A stretch of 20,927 bases of DNA from Rickettsiales bacterium (GCA_031266615.1 JAISAR010000027.1:1-20927); one strand, 5' to 3'. Positions 1-8,858 are shown, numbered from the stretch's first letter. Made by a program: numbers and translations. The notes: generated by a model not told the origin, from the sequence alone.

Positions 1-306
1 GTTTAAGACATCAAAAACGCCAATATCATAAGATAGATAGTGAATAACTAGCTACTCGGGGTTTCTTTTGCCTTTTTTTCTGCTTAGTGAATTTCTTAAA
101 CGTTTATGGCTAAGGTTAGTTGTATTAAAAAGCAGCTAAGTCGCACTTATTAAGCGTTTAGGATAAAGAAACGCCAACATTTCGACAAAAAAGTAAATAA
201 CTAGCCGCCACGGGGTTTCTTTTGCTTTTTTTCCTCACTTGGTAAATTTCTTAACGTTCAAGCTAAAGTTAGTTGCAGTTTAAGAGCAGCTAATACCAAC
301 CCTTGT
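1..306 (+). repeat. Two tandem copies (154-bp period) of a dispersed non-coding repeat
   Basis: Two similar units lie head to tail. Each has an ACGCCAA box (from 17 and from 171), a GGGGTTTCTTTTGC box running into a T-tract (about 57-80 and 211-233), and then an AAATTTCTTAA / CTAAGTTAGTTG / GCAGCTAA stretch. The same landmarks recur 154 bp apart. Before the second ACGCC box, GCGTTT and AAACGC (about 153-174) can pair as a short hairpin, and the first unit seems to begin just inside the equivalent hairpin at the window edge. Related copies lie near 9165-9440 and, inverted, near 16690-16880. No protein is supported here. I infer a non-mobile or decayed repeat family. Confidence 0.7.
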
Positions 307-326
307 AGGTTAAGCTATACTGGAAA

Positions 327-525
327 CTACTGGCAGTGAATCTTATTTGAGTGGTAAGACGTTGCTTCTTGAAGTTGTTTAATTTCAGCTTGAGTAAGAC
401 CAGTGGATTCAGCTATCAAGTTGATAGCTGCACCAGCTTTAAGTAGGTTTTTTGCCACTTCGATTTTTCCTTCAGTTTTTCCTTTCTCAATACCAACTTC
501 AACACCTTCATCAAATTTTTGGTTA
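327..525 (-). pseudogene. Orphan C-terminal tail of a second Rpn-family protein
   Basis: The minus-strand frame ending at 327 encodes a tail with GVEVGIEKGKTEGKIEVAKN followed by a helical stretch containing STGLTQAEIKQL. It closely parallels the C-terminus of the adjacent nuclease (EEGIEKGIEKGKIEVAKAML, then LTGLSAGEIEKL). There is no nuclease core of its own. Reading the frame further upstream only runs out of frame into the 3' end of the neighbouring gene, so the nominal 86-codon frame from 587 is not a credible gene. The best reading is a leftover tail of another Rpn copy, or a duplicated tail cassette. The exact upstream boundary is uncertain. Confidence 0.65.
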
Positions 526-1449
526 AGACAGATCATCTTCACGTTTCTTATCTTGATCATACGTAAACCGTAGTTTTTCGATTTCACCAGCAGAAAGCCC
601 TGTTAACTTAGCAATAGTAGCAGTGTTCATGCCATCGGCGAGCATTGCTTTTGCCACTTCGATTTTTCCTTTCTCTATACCTTTCTCTATACCTTCTTCT
701 CTACCTTCTTCTTTAGCAGTATCAAGTCTGTATGCAAGGATGGCTTCTTCTTTCCGTAGATCCATTAACCTTTCTTCGTATGCCACCAGATCTTTCTCAC
801 TCCAGCGTTCCTTGTTTAACTCATCGTACGCTAGATTTATTATTGGAGATTTTTCTGCTATATCTTTTAGGTCTTCATCTGTAGTATCTTCTGCGTGTTT
901 GAAAAAAAAGCACCAGCGCTCTACTGTACTCTCCAACTGTTCCACTTTGTCTTTTTTGAATTTAGGTAATTCAATGAAGACAAATTGAAGACCTTTCAGA
1001 TAATGTCCATTAGTTTTTACCTCTCGTATATTATGAGTAGAAATGTACCTAACCTCCTCAGGAAACAGAATATTATTAGAGATGGCAATAAAGAATACTT
1101 TCTTTAAATTAATATATTCGCTACCTCTTCCAGCCTGTCTTGAATAAGCTTTAGCAGCATATAGTTGTGCGCGTTCTTCAAAGCCTTTATCGCGAGCGAG
1201 TTGCATTTCAATCACGTATCTGTGACCACTAGAATCCTTGCAAAGAACATCAACTATGCTCTGCCTATCAGAGGCGATTTCTGGATCCATAATGGTGCTG
1301 AGAAACTCAACTTCTTGTATAGTATCTATTCCAGTAAATCCTAAAATATCATTAAGAAAGTGAATAAGGATATTCTTATTCTCCTTGTTACCAAATATTC
1401 TTTTGAATGTTAGGTCCAATTTTGGATCTAGGAATTTAGAAAAAGCCAT
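523..1449 (-). CDS. Rpn family recombination-promoting nuclease / PD-(D/E)XK nuclease family transposase
   Basis: The protein has 308 residues. The N-terminus (DPKLDLTFKRIFG) and the core are typical of the Rpn / 'PD-(D/E)XK nuclease family transposase' proteins that are abundant in Wolbachia. Candidate catalytic residues are Asp67 (SIVDVL) and Glu81-x-Gln83 (VIEMQ). The C-terminal part is charged and probably helical, with a repeated EEG(I/R)EKG pattern at about residues 245-262, ending in a small helix-turn-like segment (TIAKLTGLSAGEIEKL). Known Rpn proteins of E. coli are DNA endonucleases that promote RecA-independent recombination; the role here is inferred. The gene looks full length and starts with ATG, but I see no strong ribosome-binding site. 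A related orphan tail follows its stop codon directly. Confidence 0.88.
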   Translation of the reverse strand: MAFSKFLDPKLDLTFKRIFGNKENKNILIHFLNDILGFTGIDTIQEVEFLSTIMDPEIASDRQSIVDVLCKDSSGHRYVIEMQLARDKGFEERAQLYAAKAYSRQAGRGSEYINLKKVFFIAISNNILFPEEVRYISTHNIREVKTNGHYLKGLQFVFIELPKFKKDKVEQLESTVERWCFFFKHAEDTTDEDLKDIAEKSPIINLAYDELNKERWSEKDLVAYEERLMDLRKEEAILAYRLDTAKEEGREEGIEKGIEKGKIEVAKAMLADGMNTATIAKLTGLSAGEIEKLRFTYDQDKKREDDLS

Positions 1450-1953
1450 AAGAGATTCACTTAAAAACCGTTAATAATTATACACTATTTTTTGCAGATA
1501 TTCAATTCTTTTGTGTCTGAATTTTTAAGCTCTGGATATGTTGATCAAAAAAATGACCTACGCAGACGGCCTTAGAATAGCACTTGATACTTCAGACGCC
1601 TTTTGTACATCTTTTTGTAAATTCCTCTATAGAGCACCTTAAAACCCCAGGCCATGAACCTAGCAGCTGTAATAGACATCAAATATACCTATTTTTGGTA
1701 TGGGAGGCTAATCTCCTAACAAAAATAAGAGCGTTAAAACTCAATTACGATTACCTACCATCGTGAGGACAGGTTTATTAACCTCCCACATTTTACATTA
1801 TAGAGATCTTGAAACTCAATATCAACATATTTTAGTGGCAAATTTATGTTAAATCTATATCCTGTGTTTGGCAGCTTTGTTTATTATCCTGATAGTTTTT
1901 GTCAAGGCTTGTGATGCTTAGCAATATTGCCGGGTTGTGTAATATCAAATACG
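1450..1953. other. Gene-poor interval of about 500 bp
   Basis: I see no recognisable gene, tRNA or insertion sequence here. A 60-codon plus-strand frame (1584-1766) resembles nothing I know and lacks a ribosome-binding site. A GGAG/CTCC pair near 1705-1720 gives only a weak stem. The interval must contain the upstream regions of the divergent nuclease and thiamine diphosphokinase genes, but no convincing -35/-10 pair could be assigned. Confidence 0.4.
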
Positions 1954-2631
1954 ATGCAAAATCTACACAAAGCATTTTATGATCATGTACTGCACTGTAG
2001 TATACAGAAGCAATATCGTTCTATTGTGGTGTTAAATGGAGAAATACCTGATTCATCGTTTTTTAAACGAGATGTACCTATTATTGCTGTAGATGGAGGA
2101 GCAAATAGGCTTTTATCAATTGGTGTACAACCTGATCTTGTAATGGGAGATTTGGATAGCGTAAATCCGAGTTTACGTGCTAGTTTGAATACAATATGCC
2201 TGCCTGATCAAGATTACTGCGACTTTTCCAAAGCAATGGCTCACTTAAAAACAATGAAGCTACTGCCATCAATAATAACGGGTATTACTGGAGGAGCAAT
2301 TGATCATATACTACAAAATATTAACATTTTTCTAAGTACAGGTAGTATCTTTTACACGCCTGTACCTCCCATGGTAGGATACATCTTAAAAAAAGGTATT
2401 ATCCATTTTTCTTTGCCGAAAAATACTAAAATATCCTTACTTGGTATACCGAGAGCTCAAATATCAACTAAAGGATTAAAATGGGAACTATCTCTTGATA
2501 AGCTTGCTTTTTTAGGAAAGAATTCTTGCTTTAATCGAAGTTTAAGCAGTGAGATATCTATAGAAGTGCACGGTGGTGTGTGTTTGGCGATGATTTATTT
2601 AGAAACAATAGATGATGCTGGAGCATCTTAA
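1954..2631 (+). CDS. Thiamine diphosphokinase (thiamine pyrophosphokinase)
   Basis: The product transfers pyrophosphate from ATP to thiamine to give thiamine diphosphate, the cofactor of pyruvate and 2-oxoglutarate dehydrogenases. Recognition rests on the family motifs in order: AVDGGAN (residues 45-51), GDLDSV (65-70), DQDYCDFSKA (85-94) and GITGGAIDH (110-118). Together these form the catalytic N-terminal domain. The C-terminal half would be the thiamine-binding beta domain. From the ATG at 1954 the protein is 225 residues, normal for the family. The frame is open to a TTG at 1927, nine codons upstream, but that adds nothing conserved. The gene stands alone and is convergent with the next one. 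For a host-dependent bacterium it fits salvage of host thiamine. The bacterial name thiN would apply if orthology were confirmed. Confidence 0.85.
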   Translation: MQNLHKAFYDHVLHCSIQKQYRSIVVLNGEIPDSSFFKRDVPIIAVDGGANRLLSIGVQPDLVMGDLDSVNPSLRASLNTICLPDQDYCDFSKAMAHLKTMKLLPSIITGITGGAIDHILQNINIFLSTGSIFYTPVPPMVGYILKKGIIHFSLPKNTKISLLGIPRAQISTKGLKWELSLDKLAFLGKNSCFNRSLSSEISIEVHGGVCLAMIYLETIDDAGAS

Positions 2632-2668
2632 GTTAAGAAGCGAAGGTTAGAAGGGTTAGCTATAATCC

Positions 2669-3766
2669 TCAACTGCCATGAACATGATCGCCACAATGCG
2701 TTGGTGGTTCTACACTTTCTAGGTGACTGTCTACTTTTAGCGGGTCTCCTAAGCTACACTCTATTTTTATTGGAGAGTAACCAGTATCCTTGATCACTAT
2801 TGCCTCTGAGCTATTGCTGTGACTTAGTGTATTTTTTATTTCGTTATGAATACCCTGTTTATTTTTAAGTTTCGTACCGACAAACTTTTCAATGAGAATT
2901 AAAAAAGACTCGATGATAACATCAAACAGACTTTTTTTCACAGTATCATCTGATTGTAATTGCTCTTCTTTATTAGTAGTGTGGTAATTTTCTAACTCTT
3001 GAGGAACAGTAAGCGATAATTTACCGTCTTTGTATGTCACACCATCTTTGCCATCTTGGGACTCAAGTGTAAATTCTAGTGAGCTGTTTAACTGGCATAT
3101 AACCGCTTCTTTTGGATCACAACCGTTAGCTAGTAATTCAGTTAGCAATTTAGTGTCTATTATAGATATTTCGCTACCAGATTTAACGTTAACACAGTTT
3201 CTATTGGTACAGTTGATGTGGATAGTACCTTGACCTTGAGGTACATTAAGCACTAACTTATGAGAAAAAAGTGCAGGAGCAAAAACGTTTATTACTAGTC
3301 CTCCACCATAGTAAGAAGACTGATTACAATTAGTAACTAGCTCTTCTAAAATGGGGTCACTTGGAACTTCTGCTCCAGCAGATTTAAATATTTCTTTAAA
3401 AATTTCTTTTGCAATTGAGCGGTAATTTTTGTTTTCATGTATTTTTGCTTTTAATAAATGAACTTGCTCTTCGCTGCTGTAAAACTCTTTCCAGTGTATG
3501 CTAGCATCAGTTAGACTTTGCTTGAATTCTGTCCATGCATATTGCTTCCAAGCTTTTTCTATCAACTTGTTAATAAAATTCTTATCTACATCCTTTTTGT
3601 TAACGACAAAATTCATTCTGTGAAAATCGCCATGCATAGTTTCGCCGGAGTTTGCTCCTTTGTTATCTTCTGCAGCTCTTAGTTTGCTGAAATCAAATTC
3701 TTCAGCTTGAGCTTTCAATGTAACTATTGGATTTTCCTTTGCCTCTGCCATAGTATTGCTCTCCAT
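2669..3766 (-). CDS. Hypothetical protein of unknown function
   Basis: I do not recognise a family. The product has 365 residues from the ATG at 3766; an in-frame GTG lies two codons further upstream. It has a charged N-terminal third rich in Lys and Glu and no signal peptide. A middle part (about 150-265) is likely beta-rich, with a Gly-rich YYGGG start, several Asn and Cys residues (NCTNRNCVN) and an SSLEFTLESQDGKDG stretch. Next comes one amphipathic helix (VIIESFLILIEKFVG) and a polar tail ending THCGDHVHGS, which could bind a metal ion. The gene is divergent from malonyl-CoA decarboxylase and convergent with the thiamine diphosphokinase gene. Base composition and codon use look like the neighbours. 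It is probably lineage-restricted. Confidence 0.72.
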   Translation of the reverse strand: MESNTMAEAKENPIVTLKAQAEEFDFSKLRAAEDNKGANSGETMHGDFHRMNFVVNKKDVDKNFINKLIEKAWKQYAWTEFKQSLTDASIHWKEFYSSEEQVHLLKAKIHENKNYRSIAKEIFKEIFKSAGAEVPSDPILEELVTNCNQSSYYGGGLVINVFAPALFSHKLVLNVPQGQGTIHINCTNRNCVNVKSGSEISIIDTKLLTELLANGCDPKEAVICQLNSSLEFTLESQDGKDGVTYKDGKLSLTVPQELENYHTTNKEEQLQSDDTVKKSLFDVIIESFLILIEKFVGTKLKNKQGIHNEIKNTLSHSNSSEAIVIKDTGYSPIKIECSLGDPLKVDSHLESVEPPTHCGDHVHGS

Positions 3767-3871
3767 TGACACAATTATATCATAAAAATTACTAATAATC
3801 TGATAACGGTGCCTGCTGTCTAGACTAAGATTTTTCTTTGGTTTAATATAGATGTACGGTAAAAGAAATCT

Positions 3872-5269
3872 ATGACGAAAGAATCACTAGTTAAAACTGA
3901 TGTAGCGCAAGTTGAAGATAAGAAAGCAGCAAAAGGCTTTTTTAAAATACTAGGCGAAGTGGCAGATGCTGTAAGATCGTGGATTGGCAATATTGGCCCC
4001 GATTTAAGCAATAGCCGCGATATCGATAGCTTAGTCTTGAAGATGAACGAGTGCTTAAACCCAAAGGGAGGGGAGGTCTCAGCACGTAAGAACACCGTAT
4101 CTCTTGGTAATCTGTATTTAAGTTTATCGGAGAAGGGTAAAATAAAATTTCTACAGACCCTGGCAGAAAAATTTAGTCTGAATAAAGCGGAAATAGATGA
4201 AAAAATAAAAGAATATAGGGAAAATCAGAATCCCGAGTTAAACTATAAATTTGAACAGGACTTGGTAAAAGTCCTTGAATCACCACGTTCTAAAATATTG
4301 AAGCAATTTATTTCTTTGCCGGAAGGCCTTAAGTTTATTGTCGATATGCGTTCTGATGTGCTTAAGTTAAAGAACCAATATAAAGAGCTCAATCGACTAG
4401 AAAGTGAATTAAAAAGCATACTTCTCTCCTGGGTTGATGTTGATCTGCTCGATCTTCGTCAAATTACCTGGGATTCACCTGCATCGTTGTTAGAAAAACT
4501 TATAAAATATGAAGCTGTGCATAAAATTTCTTCTTGGGGTGACTTAAAAAACAGGCTGGATTCTGATCGTCTATGTTTTGCCTTTTTTCATTACAAAATA
4601 CCAAACGAACCTCTAATTTTTGTAGAAGTTGCATTGGTGAACAAAATTGCAGATAGCATTCAACACCTCTTAGATGAGTCGGTACCTTCAAGTGATCCAA
4701 GCAGTGCAAGCACTGCCATATTCTATTCAATATCAAATACCCAAGCAGGGTTGTCTGGAATCAGCCTTGGTAATTTTTTGATCAAAAGGGTTGTAGAAAA
4801 ACTATCGCAGGAGTTTAAGAGTATAAAAACATACGCAACTCTTTCCCCAATACCTGGCTTTACAAAATGGCTGAAAGAAAGTTTAAGCCAAGATATTACT
4901 TTATTAAGCAAACTGAATATAAAGCAATCCAGTGCAGAAATTTTAGAAAGCATAAAGCAATTAAAAACTAACGTTGAATGCGAAAAACAATGCTTGCTGA
5001 AGCTCTGTGCACATTACTTGCTGAAGGTTAAGAACAGTAGCGGCGGTGCTTATGACCCGGTAGCACATTTTCATTTAAGCAATGGTGCATCAATAAAGCA
5101 ACTAAACTGGATGGCAGATGTTTCTGAAAAGGGGATTAGTCAGTCGGCTGGAATGATGGTGAATTACCTATATGAATTGTCTAAAATAGATAATAATCAT
5201 GAGAGCTATATGGTTAATAAAGTGATTTCTCACTCGAAACAGGTACTATCTGTGTCAAAGGGGAAGTAA
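3872..5269 (+). CDS. Malonyl-CoA decarboxylase
   Basis: The product would decarboxylate malonyl-CoA to acetyl-CoA and CO2. The 465-residue protein matches the malonyl-CoA decarboxylase family (MCD) throughout. An N-terminal helical domain occupies about residues 60-180. The acetyltransferase-fold catalytic domain follows, with FYSISNTQAGLSGISLGNFL (284-303), YATLSPIPGFTKWL (321-334) and VAHFHLSNGA (397-406). By comparison with the human enzyme, Ser325 and His401 are the predicted catalytic pair, and both are present. The first 45 residues look variable, with no targeting signal. The gene lies 64 bp upstream of lepA on the same strand and may be co-transcribed with it. The start ATG has only a weak Shine-Dalgarno match. 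The physiological role in Wolbachia is not clear from the sequence. Confidence 0.9.
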   Translation: MTKESLVKTDVAQVEDKKAAKGFFKILGEVADAVRSWIGNIGPDLSNSRDIDSLVLKMNECLNPKGGEVSARKNTVSLGNLYLSLSEKGKIKFLQTLAEKFSLNKAEIDEKIKEYRENQNPELNYKFEQDLVKVLESPRSKILKQFISLPEGLKFIVDMRSDVLKLKNQYKELNRLESELKSILLSWVDVDLLDLRQITWDSPASLLEKLIKYEAVHKISSWGDLKNRLDSDRLCFAFFHYKIPNEPLIFVEVALVNKIADSIQHLLDESVPSSDPSSASTAIFYSISNTQAGLSGISLGNFLIKRVVEKLSQEFKSIKTYATLSPIPGFTKWLKESLSQDITLLSKLNIKQSSAEILESIKQLKTNVECEKQCLLKLCAHYLLKVKNSSGGAYDPVAHFHLSNGASIKQLNWMADVSEKGISQSAGMMVNYLYELSKIDNNHESYMVNKVISHSKQVLSVSKGK

Positions 5270-5333
5270 ATAATTGCCCTTGCAGCACTTAAAATGTAAA
5301 ATAGTTCTACTTAAATATGTAGAATAGCCATCA

Positions 5334-7130
5334 ATGGATAATATAAGAAATTTTGCAATAATAGCACATATAGATCACGGAAAGTCAACGCTTGCCGATC
5401 GTTTAATAGAGGAATGTAATGGTCTTGAGGCAAGGGAAATGACCAATCAAGTGCTTGATTCAATGGAGATAGAACGCGAACGTGGAATTACAATCAAAGC
5501 ACAGACGGTAAGACTCAACTACACTGCAAATGATGGGAATCAACATTGCTTAAATCTCATGGATACCCCAGGTCATGTTGACTTTTCATATGAAGTGAGT
5601 CGAAGCTTGGCTGCGTGCGAAGGTTCGCTTTTAGTGGTGGATAGCAGTCAAGGAGTTGAGGCTCAAACTCTTGCAAATGTATACAAGGCTGTTGACAATA
5701 ATCATGGGATAATAGTTGTGCTCAATAAAGTGGATCTCCCTGCTGCAGATCCAGAAAAGGTTAAACTTCAAATTGAGGAAGTAATCGGTATTGACGCAAG
5801 CGAGTCAGTTTTAATATCGGCAAAAACTGGACTTGGAATAAGGGATGTACTCGAAGCAATAGTGACGAAACTTCCAGCTCCACAGGGTGATGCGAACGCT
5901 CCACTGCAGGCAATTTTAGTTGATAGTTGGTATGATCCTTATTTGGGAGTTGTAATTTTAGTGCGAGTTAAAAATGGAGTGCTAAAAAAAGGCATGAAGA
6001 TTGTTATGATGTCCAGCAATGCTACATACCAGGTGGATAATATCGGTATTTTTACTCCGAAAAAGGTAATGACTGGTGAACTCTCAGCAGGTGAAGTTGG
6101 TTTTATAACTGCTTCAATGAAGGAAGTAGCGGACTGTAGGGTAGGGGACACCATCACTGAGGAAAAGAGGCCTTGCAGTGAAGCACTGCCTGGATTTAAA
6201 GAAGTGCACCCTGTGGTATTCTGTAGCATTTTTCCCAACAAAACAGATGACTTTAAATATTTAAGAGAGGCGCTGGAGAAACTACATTTAAATGATGCTA
6301 GCTTTACCTTTGAGGCTGAAACCTCAAATGCGCTAGGTTATGGATTCCGTTGCGGCTTTTTGGGAATGTTACACCTTGAGGTTATTCAAGAAAGACTCGA
6401 AAGAGAGTTTGATTTAGACCTAACAGCAACCGCGCCGAGTGTTATATATATGGTTACAACACGAAATGGCGAAACTCTGAATATTCATAATCCAAGTGAT
6501 ATGCCAGATCCTACAAAGGTTGAGATGGTAGAAGAGCCGTGGATTACCGCAACCATAATGGTGCCTGATCAATATTTAGGAGAAATTCTATCTCTGTGTG
6601 AAGAAAGAAGGGGAGAGCAAAAAGATTTATCTTATGTTGGTAGCACAACAACAGCACTGATGAAGTATAAGTTACCGCTATCTGAGGTTGTTTTTGACTT
6701 TTATGATAGGCTAAAATCGATTTCTAAGGGATACGCAAGTTTGGATTGGGAAATTTCCGATTATCAGGAAAGTCAAATAGATAAATTGAGCTTTTTAGTT
6801 AATGGGGAGCCTGTGGATGCATTGGCGTGCATTGTTCACAAAAGTAGGGCAGAAAAAAGGGGACGTGAAATATGTACACGCTTGAAGGATTTGATACCAC
6901 GTCAGCAATATAAGATTGCAATTCAAGCAGCAGTGGGTAGCAAAATTATTGCCAGGGAAACGATTAATCCATACAGAAAGGATGTGACAGCTAAGCTCTA
7001 TGGTGGAGATGTAACGCGAAGAATGAAACTTTTAGAAAAACAAAAGAAAGGTAAGAAAAGATTGCATTCTATAGGAAATGTCAATATTCCGCATAATGCT
7101 TTTATTCAAGCTTTGAAGATAAATGACTAG
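5334..7130 (+). CDS. lepA: Elongation factor 4 (LepA), ribosomal back-translocase GTPase
   Basis: LepA is a translational GTPase that acts on ribosomes stalled or mistranslocated under stress. All G-motifs are visible: AHIDHGKSTL (G1, near residue 10), RERGITIKAQ (G2), DTPGHVDF (G3), NKVD (G4) and SAKTG (G5). Domains II and III and the LepA-specific C-terminal domain follow, the latter seen in KLYGGDVTRRMKLLEKQKKG and HNAFIQALK near the end. The length of 598 residues is that expected of the family, so the gene is complete. It lies 64 bp behind the malonyl-CoA decarboxylase gene and is convergent with the short-chain dehydrogenase gene. I saw no clear terminator hairpin in the 57-bp gap between them. 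Confidence 0.98.
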   Translation: MDNIRNFAIIAHIDHGKSTLADRLIEECNGLEAREMTNQVLDSMEIERERGITIKAQTVRLNYTANDGNQHCLNLMDTPGHVDFSYEVSRSLAACEGSLLVVDSSQGVEAQTLANVYKAVDNNHGIIVVLNKVDLPAADPEKVKLQIEEVIGIDASESVLISAKTGLGIRDVLEAIVTKLPAPQGDANAPLQAILVDSWYDPYLGVVILVRVKNGVLKKGMKIVMMSSNATYQVDNIGIFTPKKVMTGELSAGEVGFITASMKEVADCRVGDTITEEKRPCSEALPGFKEVHPVVFCSIFPNKTDDFKYLREALEKLHLNDASFTFEAETSNALGYGFRCGFLGMLHLEVIQERLEREFDLDLTATAPSVIYMVTTRNGETLNIHNPSDMPDPTKVEMVEEPWITATIMVPDQYLGEILSLCEERRGEQKDLSYVGSTTTALMKYKLPLSEVVFDFYDRLKSISKGYASLDWEISDYQESQIDKLSFLVNGEPVDALACIVHKSRAEKRGREICTRLKDLIPRQQYKIAIQAAVGSKIIARETINPYRKDVTAKLYGGDVTRRMKLLEKQKKGKKRLHSIGNVNIPHNAFIQALKIND

Positions 7131-7187
7131 TAGTTCATGACACCCTATTGGTAGGCTCGAGTCATAATGTTCGTACAGTTGTGCAAC

Positions 7188-7937
7188 TTATTCAAGAGAT
7201 TTGCTCAATGGTAAAATTTGTCCTGATACGCTACAATCTTCAGAAGCTAACTCCACGAATTTGTCTGTTAGTTTATCAGGCAGCACTAATTCAGGCGTAT
7301 CCTTTCCAGGAAACGCTTGCTTGTACATTTCGCTGTCAACAGGTCCTTCTGGGTACACAGCATTCACGCACAACTTTGTATGTTTTGTCTCAGATGCATA
7401 TATCTTTACCATGATTTCTAGTGCAGCTTTACTTGCAGCATAAGGTACCCAATACGGATAAGAAGAGGGAGAAAGTGTTACTTCTGAAGTCATGAATATC
7501 ACTCTTCCAGAATTAGATTTTTTCAGTATTGGATCTAAGTTTTTTAGCAAGTACCAATTGGCAGTAAAATTTGTATTCATTACATTCTGCAACTCTTCAA
7601 GCTCGCAGTCGTGAACAGGGTTCAATTTACCTAAAATTCCAGTACACGCAACTAATATATCAAGTGCCCCAGACTCTGATAATTTTAGGCTTTCTATCAT
7701 GTTTGTTAGTATCTTTACATTTTCAAAGTCCAAAAGATCAAGTTGAATTAGCTTAACAGAGCCTTCTTTGAATTCTTCAAATTCCTCAATTTCATTGTAC
7801 AGTGGCTTGAGATGATCAATAGACCTTGAAATTAAAATTACACACGCACCTTCCTTTACAAACCTTTTTGCAACAGCAGACCCAATTCCACCTGAAGCCC
7901 CGGTAATTAAAGCTATTTTGCCTTCTAACTTACCCAT
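7188..7937 (-). CDS. Short-chain dehydrogenase/reductase (SDR) family oxidoreductase
   Basis: This is a 249-residue classical SDR with an N-terminal Rossmann fold. The nucleotide-binding motif TGASGGIG is at residues 12-19. The usual NNAG motif is replaced by ACTG (97-100). The catalytic YxxxK is at Tyr166-Lys170 (YAASK), with Ser151 in the preceding strand region. The substrate cannot be told from the sequence; it is not an obvious FabG. A clear AAGGA ribosome-binding site lies about 6 bases before the ATG, which fixes the start. Only 9 bp separate it from the upstream membrane-protein gene on the same strand, so the two probably form an operon. Confidence 0.9.
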   Translation of the reverse strand: MGKLEGKIALITGASGGIGSAVAKRFVKEGACVILISRSIDHLKPLYNEIEEFEEFKEGSVKLIQLDLLDFENVKILTNMIESLKLSESGALDILVACTGILGKLNPVHDCELEELQNVMNTNFTANWYLLKNLDPILKKSNSGRVIFMTSEVTLSPSSYPYWVPYAASKAALEIMVKIYASETKHTKLCVNAVYPEGPVDSEMYKQAFPGKDTPELVLPDKLTDKFVELASEDCSVSGQILPLSKSLE

Positions 7938-7946
7938 TCTTTTTCC

Positions 7947-8858
7947 TTAGCGAGACTCATTAAAACATTTTAGCTGAAAATTAAACTTTGCTCCATATAT
8001 AAAAATTAAGCTCACTATATAGAAAAATAGTAATGACACTACCACACCACCCAAACTTCCGTATATTAAGTCCAATTGGCCAAAGGAAGCTTTTAAGTAT
8101 TGTTTGAAAGCTGAAGCAGAAGCTGTCCAAAGCATAACAGCTACACAAGATCCAGGAAATACATCTGACATATTTTGTTTTACGCTGGGCAGCATAAAGT
8201 ATAGCCAGGAAACCACTATGAAGAGTACAAATTCGATGAGGAGATATTTAGTATAACTTATCCCATGATAGGACAAATCAATCAGCATTGGCACTAATGT
8301 GGAGAATACTATAGTCAGAGTTATAATGAGCGTAATTACCAAAAATTGTAATATACTGAGCACCCTTCTCAATATATAAGGTGGCGAAACTGGGACTTTG
8401 TAGGCTTTATTCAATATTGTTCTCAGCCCTTCAATCGTTGACGAAGCCGTCCAAACAGCACCCACAATTGCCAAAGTCAATAAACTCTGTGGTGGACCGG
8501 ATATTATCTCCCTAATACGCGGCATTAAGGATGATAAAATGTCCTGTGGCATGTGATCAATTATAAATGCCCAGCCGATGTTATATTGGTCTAAGAAATT
8601 TGCAAATGTTGACGCTAAAGCTATTAAAACGATGAGGAAAGGGAATATTGACAATAGGATTAAAAATGATAAATATCCAGCATGTTCCATTCCGTCATTA
8701 TAAATTGTGTCAATCAAAGCACGGTAAAGACAATAAATAATGCTGTAAAACTTCTGTAGTAACTTATTCACTATATATAAACAAACCAAGTAAGATATTC
8801 TAAATGAAATAAAATATATTTTTAAGCAAAACCTTCCAATGACACTGAGAATTGTCAT
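7947..8858 (-). CDS. YihY/virulence factor BrkB family inner-membrane protein
   Basis: The 303-residue polytopic membrane protein has about six hydrophobic segments. The characteristic family stretch AGYLSFLILLSIFPFLIVLI lies near residues 61-80. It is followed by a WTASSTIEGLRTILNKAY motif and later by YGSLGGVVVSLLFFYIVSL. The family was once annotated as ribonuclease BN, which is wrong; its function is unknown. I chose the ATG at 8858. The open frame reaches a TTG at 8897, 13 codons further up, but those codons add only a Cys/Lys-rich stretch. An AGGG about 11 bases before the ATG is a possible ribosome-binding site. It is likely the first gene of an operon with the SDR gene. Confidence 0.87.
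   Translation of the reverse strand: MTILSVIGRFCLKIYFISFRISYLVCLYIVNKLLQKFYSIIYCLYRALIDTIYNDGMEHAGYLSFLILLSIFPFLIVLIALASTFANFLDQYNIGWAFIIDHMPQDILSSLMPRIREIISGPPQSLLTLAIVGAVWTASSTIEGLRTILNKAYKVPVSPPYILRRVLSILQFLVITLIITLTIVFSTLVPMLIDLSYHGISYTKYLLIEFVLFIVVSWLYFMLPSVKQNMSDVFPGSCVAVMLWTASASAFKQYLKASFGQLDLIYGSLGGVVVSLLFFYIVSLIFIYGAKFNFQLKCFNESR

Noticed and set aside
623..988. A 121-codon plus-strand frame, Ser/Phe-rich
   Set aside because: It is the antisense shadow of the Rpn-family nuclease; its low-complexity FSIPFSIPSSLPSS pattern mirrors the EKG repeats of the real gene.
1584..1766. Possible small plus-strand gene of 60 codons
   Set aside because: No ribosome-binding site, no recognisable domain, and composition typical of surrounding intergenic DNA.
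2632..2668. Possible bidirectional terminator between the two convergent genes
   Set aside because: I could not find a GC-rich stem followed by a T-run in this short gap.
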